Assembly (NCBI RefSeq): GCF_002954665.1
Contig: NZ_MSCM01000002.1
Location: 1,048,938 to 1,112,937 of the forward strand
Origin: Polaribacter glomeratus
GTDB lineage: Bacteria > Bacteroidota > Bacteroidia > Flavobacteriales > Flavobacteriaceae
Direction: 5' to 3'
DNA length: 64,000 nt
Shown here: piece by piece, positions 47,342-57,036 of the stretch
How positions within the stretch are numbered: position 1 is the first letter of the stretch
Layout of the letters: each line of letters begins with the position of its first letter
Notes under the pieces: generated by a model
Databases searched by the model: none
Told to the model about the DNA's origin: nothing
Seen by the model: only the letters and a program-made list of their open reading frames with translations
Program-made: the position numbers and the translations under genes

Positions 47342-48769
47342 TTGAGAAATTTAGCCTTTATTTTATTTTTTGTGTCGGGTTTTATTTGTGCACAAACCAC
47401 TACTCCTGCTTTTTTTGGAAACAATATGGTATTGCAACAAAATAATACTGTAGCTATTTGGGGAGAAGATAAACCGGAGTCTACAGTAAAATTAGAAACT
47501 AGTTGGGGCGTAGACAAATCTACCATAACAAACCTAGATGGTACTTGGAGAATTGAATTTGAAACACAAGCAGGATCTTTTTTAAAACAAGACCTAAAAA
47601 TAAAAGGGACAAGTTTTTTACATTATACTAATATTTTAGTGGGTGAAGTGTGGTTTTGTTCTGGGCAGTCTAACATGGAAATGCCTATGAAAGGAGTTAA
47701 CAATTCGCCCATAAACAATTCAAACCAGTTTCTTCTAGATTCTAAAAATCCAAACATCAGACTTTTTGATACAGAAAGAAAAGGTACATTAAAACCAGAT
47801 ACTGATGTGATTGGCATTTGGGAAGAGGCGAATGCAGTCTCGGTTAAAGAATTTAGTGCTATTGGTTATATATTTGCTAAAAATATACAGGAAAAAATTA
47901 AAGTCCCTATTGGTATTATTTCATCTGCATGGGGAGGAACAAAAATAGAAGCTTGGATGCCTCAGGAGATTCTGTTAGAATATGACGATATTAAAATTTC
48001 AAAAGTACTTGAAGACAAGCCGTACAAAAGAAGAACTCCTTCTCAGATTTTTAATGGCATGATTCACCCATTTAAAGACTTTAAAATAAAAGGGTTTCTT
48101 TGGTATCAAGGTGAATCTAATCGTGATCAAGAAAAGCCAGAATTGTATAAAAATTACATGAACACTTTAGTTAAATCTTGGAGAAATCAATGGGCAGATA
48201 CTACTTTGCCATTTTATTTTGTGCAAATAGCACCTTATGCTTACGAAAAACGTAGTAAATCGTCAAAATTTAAGGTAGCACTTATTCGAGAAGCACAATT
48301 AAAGGCATCCGAAGAAATACCAAACTCTGGTTTAGTAGTAACCTCAGATGTAGGAAACTGCACTGATATTCATCCAGCAGAAAAAGAAACTATTGCTAAC
48401 AGATTATCTTATTGGGCTCTTGCAAAACAATATGGTTATACAGGTATATGGTTTAAGAGTCCCGTTTATAAATCTATGGAAGTAGAAAAAAATAAAATTA
48501 TAATTTCTTTTGATTTTGGATTAGATATAAATTCAGGTTTATCAAGTTACGGCAAAGAAATTAATGGTTTTACAATTGCAGCTAGTGACGGGGTTTTTTA
48601 TCCTGCAAAAGTAATTATTGATGCTAAACAGACACTTACTGTTTACAGTGAAAATGTTCAAGAACCAGTAGCTGTTAGGTATGGATTTCAAGATTGTATT
48701 AAAGGATCATTATATAGCCTTGGAAAACTACCTATTTCTCCTTTTAGAACAGACAATTGGTTAGAATAA
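47342..48769 (+). CDS. Sialate O-acetylesterase-like SGNH esterase (paralogue 2)
   Basis: This 475-aa paralogue of the 30982 protein has the same blocks: CSGQSNMEM with S110, GFLWYQGESNRD and DIHPAEKETIANR. The start is TTG; an in-frame TAA lies 9 bp upstream and no ATG precedes the signal peptide (RNLAFILFFVSGFICAQ). It probably deacetylates the same glycan. It is 31 bp upstream of the beta-helix gene, so they form a pair. The unusual start may lower translation. Confidence 0.85.
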   Translation: MRNLAFILFFVSGFICAQTTTPAFFGNNMVLQQNNTVAIWGEDKPESTVKLETSWGVDKSTITNLDGTWRIEFETQAGSFLKQDLKIKGTSFLHYTNILVGEVWFCSGQSNMEMPMKGVNNSPINNSNQFLLDSKNPNIRLFDTERKGTLKPDTDVIGIWEEANAVSVKEFSAIGYIFAKNIQEKIKVPIGIISSAWGGTKIEAWMPQEILLEYDDIKISKVLEDKPYKRRTPSQIFNGMIHPFKDFKIKGFLWYQGESNRDQEKPELYKNYMNTLVKSWRNQWADTTLPFYFVQIAPYAYEKRSKSSKFKVALIREAQLKASEEIPNSGLVVTSDVGNCTDIHPAEKETIANRLSYWALAKQYGYTGIWFKSPVYKSMEVEKNKIIISFDFGLDINSGLSSYGKEINGFTIAASDGVFYPAKVIIDAKQTLTVYSENVQEPVAVRYGFQDCIKGSLYSLGKLPISPFRTDNWLE

Positions 48770-48799
48770 TAACTTTTAATTTGAGTAAATAAATATAAA

Positions 48800-51214
48800 A
48801 TGATAAATATGAAACAATACTTAATTCTTAAATTATGTGCAGTTGTTGGCTTGTTTTTCTTGTCTACAACTTCGATAAATGCACAAGTAAATACTAGTAG
48901 TCTTGTTTATATGGACGCTGGGAAGTTAACATACGTTCCTTATGCCAATGAAGGACAAACTAACGCAGTAAATGTAATACCAGATTTTTCTTATGCTGGT
49001 TACATGAAAGGTGGTGTTGCTTTGCCAGATGTGCCAGTTGTTACAACATTAAATGCACTAGATGGTGATAATAGATTTCAGATACAAAGCGCAATAGATG
49101 CCTTAGAGAGCACAGAACTAGATGCTAATGGGTTTCGAGGAACTATTTTATTAAAGGCGGGTAACTACCTAGTTAACGGTAGATTGAATATCCAAAAAAG
49201 TGGTATCGTACTAAGAGGAGAAGGGCAAGGTAGAAATGGTACTGTGCTTTATGCAGCAGCAAAGTATAACCATAACTTTCTTACTTTAGGTAATCCGTCA
49301 GCAAGGGACTTGGATGAGGTTTCTGGCACTGATGTGCGTATTTCGGATGCTTATGTACCCGTTGGAACCAATAGTTTTAACGTTGTAGATGGTTCTGGTT
49401 TTTCGGTTGGAGATATTATATCTATAAAAAGAACTGTAAATCAAACTTGGATTAATGAGTTAGGGATGGATGAAGCAACTTTGTGTAAAGGGCGCCCAGC
49501 TGGGTCATGTAATGGCTGGACAACTAGCTATTACACATTAAAACATCAACGTATTATTACAGCTATTTCAGGAAATACACTTACCATAGATTTACCAATA
49601 ATCGATGTTATGGAAACTAAATATGGTGGTGGTACAGTTTCAAAGGCTACTGCTGATGGTAGAGCCGAGAATATTGGAGTTGAGAATTTAAGAATCGAAT
49701 CTTATTTTAAAACTGCTACGGATGAATTGCATGGCTGGTCAGCAATTGACATTAATAAAACTGAAAATTCTTGGGTTAAAAAAGTAACCGCTCAGTATTT
49801 TGGGTATGCCGCTGTAAGAATTAATGGGGCAAATTTTACTACTATAGAAGACACTGCTTGCATCGATTATAAATCTGTAATTACAGGAGGTAGAAGATAT
49901 GGATTTACCATTAATAGCGGAACGGGTAATTTGTTTATAAGATGTTATACAAATGAAGGTAGACATGATTACGCTATGGGATCGGCAGTTACAGGTCCTA
50001 ATGCTTACGTAGATAGCTATGCTGCAGATACATATAGTGATATAGGACCTCACCACAGATGGGCAACAGGTACATTATTTGACAATATAAGAGGAGGTCA
50101 AATGGCCGTTAGAAATAGAGGATGGTCAGGTACAGGTCATGGTTGGGCTGGTGCTCAAACGATGTTTTGGAATCTGGCTTCTTATAAAAGTGGTATAACA
50201 GTAGAAAGCCCTATTGGATCTAGAAACTGGGGAATTGGTAATGTCAGTGGTGGTGCTGGTGGAGGACATTATGGAAATGGTTTTATAGAGCTAAGAAACC
50301 AACCTGTTACTACTCCAAGAAGTATTTATTTACAACAATTAGAAGATCGTTTGGGCACTCAAGCTCTAGATAATATTGCAATTCCAGAGCAAAAAGCAGG
50401 AGATATTTATACAATGTTGTCTGAGTGGAGAGGTAATGGAGAATTAGGCAACCCTATTACTAAACCGGAAGATGAGGATGCTTTTATTACTTTAGGTCCT
50501 TTGGCAGATGATAGAACGATCAATAACGGTAGAGGTGATGATATACTTATTACAGAACTTACCAATCAACAAAAGAGAGGTTATTTTAAATTTCATTTAT
50601 CGAATATTACACAAACAATTAGTTCTGCTAAGTTGCGTTTAAAAGTTAAATCCAAAAGTACTGCTGTCATCAGCAATATGATTTTATTAGCTGCAAATGA
50701 TAATTGGGAAGATGATTTAATAATTGGGAATGGTGCACCAGCACCATCAGGTGCTCCAATAGACACCAAAGAAGTGCCAAATGTTGGAGAATGGATAGAA
50801 TTTGATATAACTACACAGGTCAATGCACAAAAAATTTCAGATGGTATTATAAGTTTAGTTGTTGCATCTACTGGAACCAATGAAAACTCATATTATTCTA
50901 TGAATACTTTCTCTTTAGAAAATCGTCCAGAGTTGGTAATAAATAATCAATTATCAGTTGATGATGTGGTAACTAGCGATTTTAAAGTGTATCCAAACCC
51001 AGCTTCGGCAGAGATTTTTATTTCTAGTAATACTAGTATTAAAAATGCAACAGTTTATAGTTTGTTGGGTAAAGTAATGTTGAATAATCCAAAATCAACC
51101 AAAGGAGGAACTAGTTTAAGTTTAGACTTAAGATCACTTTCTAAAGGGCTTTATATTCTTCAATTAGAAGATAGTCTTGGAAATATAACTAATAAAAAAA
51201 TTATTAAAAAATAG
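48800..51214 (+). CDS. Parallel beta-helix T9SS protein with DNRLRE/CBM96-like domain
   Basis: This 804-aa secreted protein may begin at the second Met (48809, MKQYLILKL), which better fits the signal peptide. Residues about 80-500 form a right-handed beta-helix of pectate-lyase-3 style, with GTILLKAGNYLVNGRLNI and RGEGQGRNGTVL. A His/Tyr-rich stretch follows: RCYTNEGRHDYAMG, IGPHHRWATG and GHGWAGAQ. Residues about 555-710 resemble a DNRLRE/CBM96-like jelly roll, followed by a T9SS tail. It may be an unclassified lyase, hydrolase or epimerase on the target glycan. I could not place it in a numbered CAZy family. Confidence 0.65.
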   Translation: MINMKQYLILKLCAVVGLFFLSTTSINAQVNTSSLVYMDAGKLTYVPYANEGQTNAVNVIPDFSYAGYMKGGVALPDVPVVTTLNALDGDNRFQIQSAIDALESTELDANGFRGTILLKAGNYLVNGRLNIQKSGIVLRGEGQGRNGTVLYAAAKYNHNFLTLGNPSARDLDEVSGTDVRISDAYVPVGTNSFNVVDGSGFSVGDIISIKRTVNQTWINELGMDEATLCKGRPAGSCNGWTTSYYTLKHQRIITAISGNTLTIDLPIIDVMETKYGGGTVSKATADGRAENIGVENLRIESYFKTATDELHGWSAIDINKTENSWVKKVTAQYFGYAAVRINGANFTTIEDTACIDYKSVITGGRRYGFTINSGTGNLFIRCYTNEGRHDYAMGSAVTGPNAYVDSYAADTYSDIGPHHRWATGTLFDNIRGGQMAVRNRGWSGTGHGWAGAQTMFWNLASYKSGITVESPIGSRNWGIGNVSGGAGGGHYGNGFIELRNQPVTTPRSIYLQQLEDRLGTQALDNIAIPEQKAGDIYTMLSEWRGNGELGNPITKPEDEDAFITLGPLADDRTINNGRGDDILITELTNQQKRGYFKFHLSNITQTISSAKLRLKVKSKSTAVISNMILLAANDNWEDDLIIGNGAPAPSGAPIDTKEVPNVGEWIEFDITTQVNAQKISDGIISLVVASTGTNENSYYSMNTFSLENRPELVINNQLSVDDVVTSDFKVYPNPASAEIFISSNTSIKNATVYSLLGKVMLNNPKSTKGGTSLSLDLRSLSKGLYILQLEDSLGNITNKKIIKK

Positions 51215-51308
51215 AAATCTGTACAGTATTGCTTTAACAGAAAATAAATTAATACATACAGCATTGAAATAATTTTAGCTAGTATTAATTACGAGCTCAA
51301 AAAAATAT

Positions 51309-51356
51309 AAACACTACATTTAACTAAAATTATATTAGTATTTATGTAGTGTTTTT
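51309..51356 (+). terminator. Terminator after the beta-helix gene
   Basis: AAACACTACAT and ATGTAGTGTTT pair around a 23-base AT-rich loop and are followed by a T-run. It ends the plus-strand part of the PUL. Confidence 0.7.
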
Positions 51357-51962
51357 TATTGTAAATTATATTAAAAAAGATATAATAGTCATAAGTAGTT
51401 AATAAATACCTTAGAATGCTTCTATTTTATTTGTTGTAATATAAGTTATATGAAACGTGTTTCATATAACTTTTTTCTTTACCTAAAAAAAAGGGCAAGA
51501 AAAAAGCGATGTTTGGGTTGTTTTAGTATTGATGTAATTCGTTGGGGAAAACAGTTAGTCAAGCAGTGATTCAAAATGTAAAGAATGTGGAATTTTGCAT
51601 AGTAATAATCGTACTTAACAGGTTTTTCGTAATCGTTTCGTTGGTTTTAGAAAATGCGATTCTAGAACGTCAAATCTAAAAGACTTTGAGTCGTGATAAT
51701 AAACTTTTAGTAAGCACTTTGTAGTGAACCTTTCGATATTTTATACAACAGCCTCCAAAGTTCAACAATAGTTGGCAAAAAGCTGTCAATCTTAAAATGA
51801 ATGCTACCTGTTTTAGAACGTGACAGTGCGTACTATTTCAAAATAAGAACACATTAATGAAGTATGTTGTAATGTAAAGCTTACTTTTTTGTGGTTATAA
51901 GAATCATTTGCTATAATTAGCCCCATTATTAACACATGATTTTTAAGTAGAATTAATTATTT
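51357..51962. other. Degenerate region, possible transposase relic
   Basis: No intact gene is present. Around 51560-51700 the plus strand encodes short zinc-ribbon-like pieces (CKECGILHSNN, then FRNRFVGFRKC) interrupted by stops, as in decayed insertion-sequence transposases. The family could not be assigned. Confidence 0.3.
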
Positions 51963-52511
51963 TACGTTCTAATGTTTAGCTTTTTAAGTCTTACCAAAGC
52001 TTTCAGGTAGTAGTGATCTGCGTGGCTTATAGCAACTTTAGCTGTTTTCTTAGTTCCACTGTTCATTGAAGCTGCTTCAGCATTTTAAGATTCATCATAT
52101 TATTATTATTATTATCAATAATAGTTATATGAAGTTCACCGCTATCCCAAGATTTTAAGAGGCCTACAGTAGGGAAAAACGAACTGTTAATGTTTGAGAT
52201 GTATTTACAAATTATAACCTTATTTTTTTTCCTGTTAATGAATATAAATATCACAAACTTCCTGGGGAAATCCACTGGTCCAATTCCCAGCGTTTACTTG
52301 TAACCATTTGCCATCATTATTACTTTTTCTAGGAAATCCTTTCTTAATATTTATGACATTTATAGATTTCGAAAACTGACTTTCGGAAAAATCAATGGTT
52401 TTTCTAGGTTAAAAGTAATTGGTTTTTTCTTGTACATATTACTGTGCATTTAAAATTATACTATTAAAAAAGGATAATGCAATTAATATAGGTAATCTTA
52501 TTATTGTTGTC
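51963..52511 (-). pseudogene. GH88 pseudogene
   Basis: Ordered pieces align with the intact GH88 at 41477: IRLPILIALSFFNSII (signal), KKPITFNLEK, KKGFPRKSNNDGKW, VNAGNWTSGF, then a jump to TVGLLKSWDSGELHITIIDN. An in-frame ATT repeat inserts extra Asn codons before MMNLKML. The sequence then continues as AISHA and is joined directly to DHYYLKALVRLKKLNI, the family's C-terminus. Two internal deletions, frameshifts and a stop after the signal make it inactive. Confidence 0.85.
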
Positions 52512-52543
52512 CGTCCTATAAATAATTATTTGAAACTGTCGTT

Positions 52544-53353
52544 TTATTTTATCAATTTTTTCATTTTTAGGGCATATCTTTCGCCTAGTAAACGTTGACT
52601 CGATGTATCAAAATGAGTACCATCTATAGTGCTCGTGTTATCTGATTGAACAACTGCCGTATTTTTAATTTTAGTTGGCAACTCTAATATCATTTTATTA
52701 AAATTATTTCGAGATATTTTATCTCCTGAAAGTTGACCAGCAATAAAAGGTAAATTAGGAACACCAAAATCCGATCGTAAAGCTTTAATAAGGTGTATAA
52801 GTTTTACTAAATATGTCTCGTAATTAGCTGTATCAGATTCTCCTTGATGCCAAATAATGCCTTTTAATTCGCCATATTGTAAAGCGTTCTTTGTTCGACT
52901 AACAATTTCATTATAAAAAAAAGAATTTGGCATCCATAGATCAATACTAGTTCCTCCTTTTGCATTAACCACCAAGCCTATTTCATTTTTAGCCATTTTT
53001 GCCATGTCACGACCAAATGTATAGCCTAAATTAAATTTTTGCAACTCGATTGTTTTTCGAATAGATGAATATTTATTTAAAGGCGCTGCAGCTTTTTCCC
53101 AGATTTTTGGTGCTATTCCTGTGTATAAAAATACACCGTCTAAAGTATCTTTATCTTGTAATTCAATTTTTGCTCTACCCGCCATATTAGATTGACCTAT
53201 AAGTACATAAATATCTAAATTTTTTTCAATAGTTTCTAGTGCTGCTCTAGCGGGTGCTACTTTTTCTACATTCGTAATACTCCTAGCACTTTTACAACTT
53301 ACAATTAGAGTGCATAAGATGACTAGTATTTTTGTATTTTTTAAATATCTCAT
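52544..53353 (-). CDS. CE6/SASA-type carbohydrate acetylesterase lipoprotein
   Basis: This 269-aa protein has a lipoprotein signal (CTLIVSC). Residues about 45-269 form a SASA/CE6 domain: nucleophile block LIGQSNMAGRA, IIWHQGESD and STIDGTHFD with the catalytic Asp-His. CE6 members are acetyl-xylan-esterase-like. It is a third type of esterase in this PUL and is transcribed opposite to the main enzyme block. It runs into the GH88 pseudogene. Confidence 0.82.
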   Translation of the reverse strand: MRYLKNTKILVILCTLIVSCKSARSITNVEKVAPARAALETIEKNLDIYVLIGQSNMAGRAKIELQDKDTLDGVFLYTGIAPKIWEKAAAPLNKYSSIRKTIELQKFNLGYTFGRDMAKMAKNEIGLVVNAKGGTSIDLWMPNSFFYNEIVSRTKNALQYGELKGIIWHQGESDTANYETYLVKLIHLIKALRSDFGVPNLPFIAGQLSGDKISRNNFNKMILELPTKIKNTAVVQSDNTSTIDGTHFDTSSQRLLGERYALKMKKLIK

Positions 53354-54000
53354 TTTTTATGTATTTGGTAAAATTAAAAGCATAATATTTAATTTATAGA
53401 ATTGTAGGCATTCATAAAAAACCAAAGCATGTGTTATAATACCAATTACTTAATTATCAAATTTATAAATACAATCAGAAATACTTCGGTAAACTTAACG
53501 TTGAATTTATACTTTGCCATATTCTAATAAAAACAGCATGAAAATTTCTATAAAAAATTTATAACAGGGTATCTAAAAACCCTAATCTATAACCACAATA
53601 TCTTAAAATAAGTATTAATTTGATGATTTTTATTTTATTGTGACGTTCTAAACTTTCTTTAATAGCAACATACCGTGTTGCGCGCTTTAGCACTTTATTA
53701 TAATCGCTTTTCAAGTGTTCTTTGCTTCATTAATAGTTTTTAAAATATGGAGCAACATGGATTGAATTACAAAACTATTTTCACAGCCTTAGTTCCTGTA
53801 TTTTTTCCATAAAAGATAAGTAAACTTTACCTGTACATTAGGCAAGCAGCAAAGAAACGATTTATTGGGGCGGTAAGTTGTTAATTAACATTCCACAACA
53901 AAATAGAAAGTTACTTTTTAAATACTGTTTACTACCTGATACAAAAAGATTTATTGAAAATAAATCTAAGTTAAAAAAGGTAAAAACATTATAAATTAAT
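53354..54000. other. Gap with decayed sequence
   Basis: No intact gene is seen. Near 53870-53990 an uninterrupted frame reads LLINIPQQNRKLLFKYCLL followed by a Lys-rich end, perhaps the end of a lost gene. The family is unknown. No operator copy precedes the CE6 gene. Confidence 0.3.
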
Positions 54001-54011
54001 TAACTAGGTGT

Positions 54012-54053
54012 AAAAAAAGAAAAGACTAGCGAACGCTAGTCTTTTCTTTTTTT
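54012..54053 (-). terminator. Terminator of the first T9SS surface-protein gene
   Basis: The stem core GACTAGCG-AA-CGCTAGTC is extended by A/T runs on both sides. A closely related hairpin follows the tandem paralogue at 55242, consistent with duplication of the gene together with its terminator. Confidence 0.85.
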
Positions 54054-54076
54054 ATAAACAACTTTAGCTAAAACAA

Positions 54077-55060
54077 TTAATGAATGATTAATTTTTTAGT
54101 TTGTACAGCATTGTTTTCATCTTTTATCTTTAAAATATAACAACCTTTAGCTAGGTTAGAAACATCTACTGATTTAGATATATTGCTTTTTGTTAATACT
54201 TTTTTACCTAATACAGAATAAATTTCTAGCGATACATTCGAAGTAGCGTTTACAAATAGAGTTCCATTAGATACTGGATTTGGATAAATAGCAATGTTAG
54301 CTTCTTCTACATTAGAAGGCGCACTTAAAGTTACATCATTCCAATTCACTGCAATTCTAAGTTCATCTATAACTATAGTTGGCAAATCACCTCTATTTTG
54401 ATCAAGTAGAAATCTATCTGGTGTTCCGAATCTATCACCAGTTATTATTGTTGCTGCTGGTTCCGCAGCTGTAAGATCTGGATTTATAAATATACTCGCA
54501 AATCTCAAACTTGGAGTTACGCTCTCTTTTTTGATTACAATAAGCACCTCCTCATTTAAAGAATAAACTTCTTCACTCCATACATCGCCTCCATTAGACC
54601 CTTGAGAGATACCTAAGTTGTAGCCAGTTCCAGTAAAATGTTGTCTTATAAAAACACTACAGTTTCTGGTTAAAGTACCTGATGAGTTATTTAAGGCTAA
54701 TGAGGCAAAAGAGTTACCCTCACCAGTAATATTATCCATATTTGTTACTTTCATCATAAAAGAAGCGTAAATTGGTGGAGCCCCATCTGGCCTTACAAAT
54801 TCGTACTGCGCATTTAATCCAGTACCAAATAGTTTAACCGCATTGTGTCTTGGTGCATTTGTATTTGGTATTGTCCAATTTGGAGATTCTACTACCATAA
54901 TATCAGTTGGATTATTAGTTCCTCCAGATCGAGACCAATTTGCTTGTTCTGTTAATCCTCTGCCAAGAGTAAAATCAAATTGCTCTTTAGCTGGCAAAGT
55001 CACCTGACCAAAAGCCATGATTGAAAAAAATAATAAAAACACATGTAATGATTTTTTCAT
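54077..55060 (-). CDS. T9SS surface protein, tandem copy A (lectin-like fold suspected)
   Basis: This 327-aa protein has a signal peptide (KKSLHVFLLFFSIMAFG). A beta-rich region of about 225 residues ends in IVIDELRIAVNWNDV, a signature seen at the end of many ConA/laminin-G-like domains. The C-terminus is a T9SS type A sorting domain (about 255-327). There are no catalytic motifs I recognise. It shares its signal, tail and operator with the neighbour at 55302, so both may be surface glycan-binding proteins of the PUL. The function is inferred. Confidence 0.6.
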   Translation of the reverse strand: MKKSLHVFLLFFSIMAFGQVTLPAKEQFDFTLGRGLTEQANWSRSGGTNNPTDIMVVESPNWTIPNTNAPRHNAVKLFGTGLNAQYEFVRPDGAPPIYASFMMKVTNMDNITGEGNSFASLALNNSSGTLTRNCSVFIRQHFTGTGYNLGISQGSNGGDVWSEEVYSLNEEVLIVIKKESVTPSLRFASIFINPDLTAAEPAATIITGDRFGTPDRFLLDQNRGDLPTIVIDELRIAVNWNDVTLSAPSNVEEANIAIYPNPVSNGTLFVNATSNVSLEIYSVLGKKVLTKSNISKSVDVSNLAKGCYILKIKDENNAVQTKKLIIH

Positions 55061-55110
55061 AATTGTTAATTTAAAAAAGTTAATTAAGTAACACTATTAT
55101 TACTAGTAAG

Positions 55111-55163
55111 CAAGTTATGATTTTTAACGGGTATTAAAGTCCTAAAATAGGTTGGTTTTTGTG
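55111..55163 (-). promoter_or_regulatory. PUL operator/promoter, copy 3
   Basis: On the minus strand, the motif at 55163-55137 (left half ACAAAAACCAACC, right half GGACTTT) is followed by TAACTTGC at 55118-55111. The GGA-to-TA distance is 25 bp. The ATG of T9SS copy A lies 51 bp beyond the -7 element. Confidence 0.7.
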
Positions 55164-55241
55164 CTAAATTAGATTTTAACGGTAACCTTCTAGAGCATTG
55201 ACAGCGTTACGGTGTAAAATTAAACATTAGCTTTTAAAAAA

Positions 55242-55270
55242 AAAAGACTAGCAAACGCCAGTCTTTTTCT
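55242..55270 (-). terminator. Terminator of the second T9SS surface-protein gene
   Basis: AAAAAGACT-AGCAAACGCC-AGTCTTTTT forms a stem with A/T runs. It is a diverged copy of the hairpin at 54012. Confidence 0.75.
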
Positions 55271-55301
55271 TATAAATAAGGTTACAATTTATTTTAAATA
55301 A

Positions 55302-56297
55302 TTATTGAATCATTAATTTTTTAGTTTGAACAGCATTATTTTCGTTTTTTATCTTTAAGATATAACATCCTTTTGCTAAATGCGAAACATCTACTGATTT
55401 AGACACACTGCTTTTTTCTAATACTTTTTTACCCAAAACAGAATAGATTTCAAGCGATGTATTTGTCTTAGAATTGATAAATAGTGTACCATTAGATACT
55501 GGGTTTGGATAAATACCTATTTCAACTACTGCTTCAGTAGAAGCACTTAATACCTCAGATTTCACTACGTCTGCCCATTCTTTTCCAACTCTTAACTCAT
55601 CTATAATCATCGAAGGAGTTCTGTCATTAGCATCGCGTCTAAAAAATATTTGACCAAAAGCATAATCTCTAACCGTAGGATCTTCTACTGTTGGTGCTGA
55701 TGGCTCTGTGCCTAAATCTGGGTTTAAAAACAAACTAACTGCGCCTCCTTCTACTTTTTTAATAACAACAAGAACATCACTGCCTACTTGAAAATCTTTT
55801 GTGTCATAAAAAACGTCACCAGAACCACGGCCTAAATTTATACCAAGAACATATCCTGTAGCGCCTTCGGCTGGATTCTTCTTATACCAAACAATTGCAT
55901 TAAAACGATTTTCGAATGGAGATTTTAACGTAGTTAAAAACGTAGATAAATTAGTGTCAGCCAAAGCTGTAACTCTTAATAAAAAAGAAACGTAAACAGT
56001 CGTTTGACCCTCTTCTGGAGTATATGAATAAATCGGCGATTCTCCAGGACCTGAATAAGCCATTGCATTTCCTGTTGTTGCTTCACCACCAACATTCCAA
56101 GTTGGAGAGGCTATAATATCAACATTTGGAGCAAAAGTCACATCGCTTATCGTCCAGTTTCCTTGACCTTGATTTGCATTAATTGTAAATAATTTGCCCG
56201 GAGTGGTATAATCAAAACCTTCATAAGCCGGCAAAGTTGCTTGACTAAAAGCCATGATTGAAAAAAATAATAAAAAAACATGTAATGATTTTTTCAT
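55302..56297 (-). CDS. T9SS surface protein, tandem copy B
   Basis: This 331-aa paralogue of the protein at 54077 has an almost identical signal peptide and T9SS tail (KKVLEKSSVSKSVDVSHLAK). The central beta-rich region is strongly diverged but ends in the same kind of motif, MIIDELRVGKEWADV. Rapid divergence of the middle with fixed ends suggests different ligand specificities after tandem duplication. It has its own operator and terminator. The function is inferred as a surface glycan-binding accessory protein. Confidence 0.6.
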   Translation of the reverse strand: MKKSLHVFLLFFSIMAFSQATLPAYEGFDYTTPGKLFTINANQGQGNWTISDVTFAPNVDIIASPTWNVGGEATTGNAMAYSGPGESPIYSYTPEEGQTTVYVSFLLRVTALADTNLSTFLTTLKSPFENRFNAIVWYKKNPAEGATGYVLGINLGRGSGDVFYDTKDFQVGSDVLVVIKKVEGGAVSLFLNPDLGTEPSAPTVEDPTVRDYAFGQIFFRRDANDRTPSMIIDELRVGKEWADVVKSEVLSASTEAVVEIGIYPNPVSNGTLFINSKTNTSLEIYSVLGKKVLEKSSVSKSVDVSHLAKGCYILKIKNENNAVQTKKLMIQ

Positions 56298-56349
56298 AAT
56301 AATAAATTTAAAAAAGTTAATAAAGCAATACTATTATCACTTAGTTTGC

Positions 56350-56402
56350 TCAATATAAAGCTTTTAAAGGGTGTAAAAATCCATAAACATGGTGGGTTTC
56401 GT
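56350..56402 (-). promoter_or_regulatory. PUL operator/promoter, copy 4
   Basis: On the minus strand, the motif at 56402-56376 (left half ACGAAACCCACCA, right half GGATTTT) is followed by TATATTGA at 56357-56350. The GGA-to-TA distance is 25 bp. This is the most diverged copy and precedes T9SS copy B. Confidence 0.6.
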
Positions 56403-57036
56403 ACAAAATTGTATTTAAGTACACTATTGTCCCTAAAAGAACAAATATTGTTTCCTGAAACTAGTTTAACACAAGTTACTTTTATAAACAAGAGATAAGA
56501 TTTAATTATAACTAACTGAACAATAGGTTTTTTTAAAATAAAAATTGTATTTATTTGTCTTTCTAAAGGCAACTTCAAATTTAAACTACTATTTAAAAAT
56601 GACGTTAAACCCAATCTTTATTGATGTTACTAAATTCAGAATAATTTTAATTGGACAACAATGATTTAAATAAGAAATTTGAGAAAAGTGTTGTCTAAAA
56701 TTTAATCTTTAAAAGTTATTCCTAAAAACAAAAAATTAGTCTTTCTTTCACAACTATTTAAATCATTCTTATTACTATTAATTTTTTTGGTCTTTATTTA
56801 CATTTAAATGAGTGATCTAAATATCATTCAAAGTTCGTTATGAGTAAATAATTTTTGCTTACTACAATCGTTTTTGTAATCTATTGCATAATACATTCAA
56901 GGTAGTAGTATTTAGGTGTTAAATAAGAATTTTTTTTATTATTTAGATGCAGATTATAATAGTTTTAAAGCCAGAAGTTAGCATTTTATATGGCCATCTT
57001 CGCTATTTTATAAAGGCCTTTCACTAAAAAATCTCG
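56403..57036. other. AT-rich gap
   Basis: About 630 bp without a supportable gene lie upstream of the operator of copy B. I see no motif, hairpin or coding frame of note. Confidence 0.35.

Noticed and set aside
52090..52125. ATT trinucleotide run as a CRISPR or regulatory repeat
   Set aside because: Simple repeat inside the GH88 relic; no spacers.
52063..52275. 70-codon minus-strand ORF taken alone as a gene
   Set aside because: It is one surviving piece of the GH88 pseudogene.
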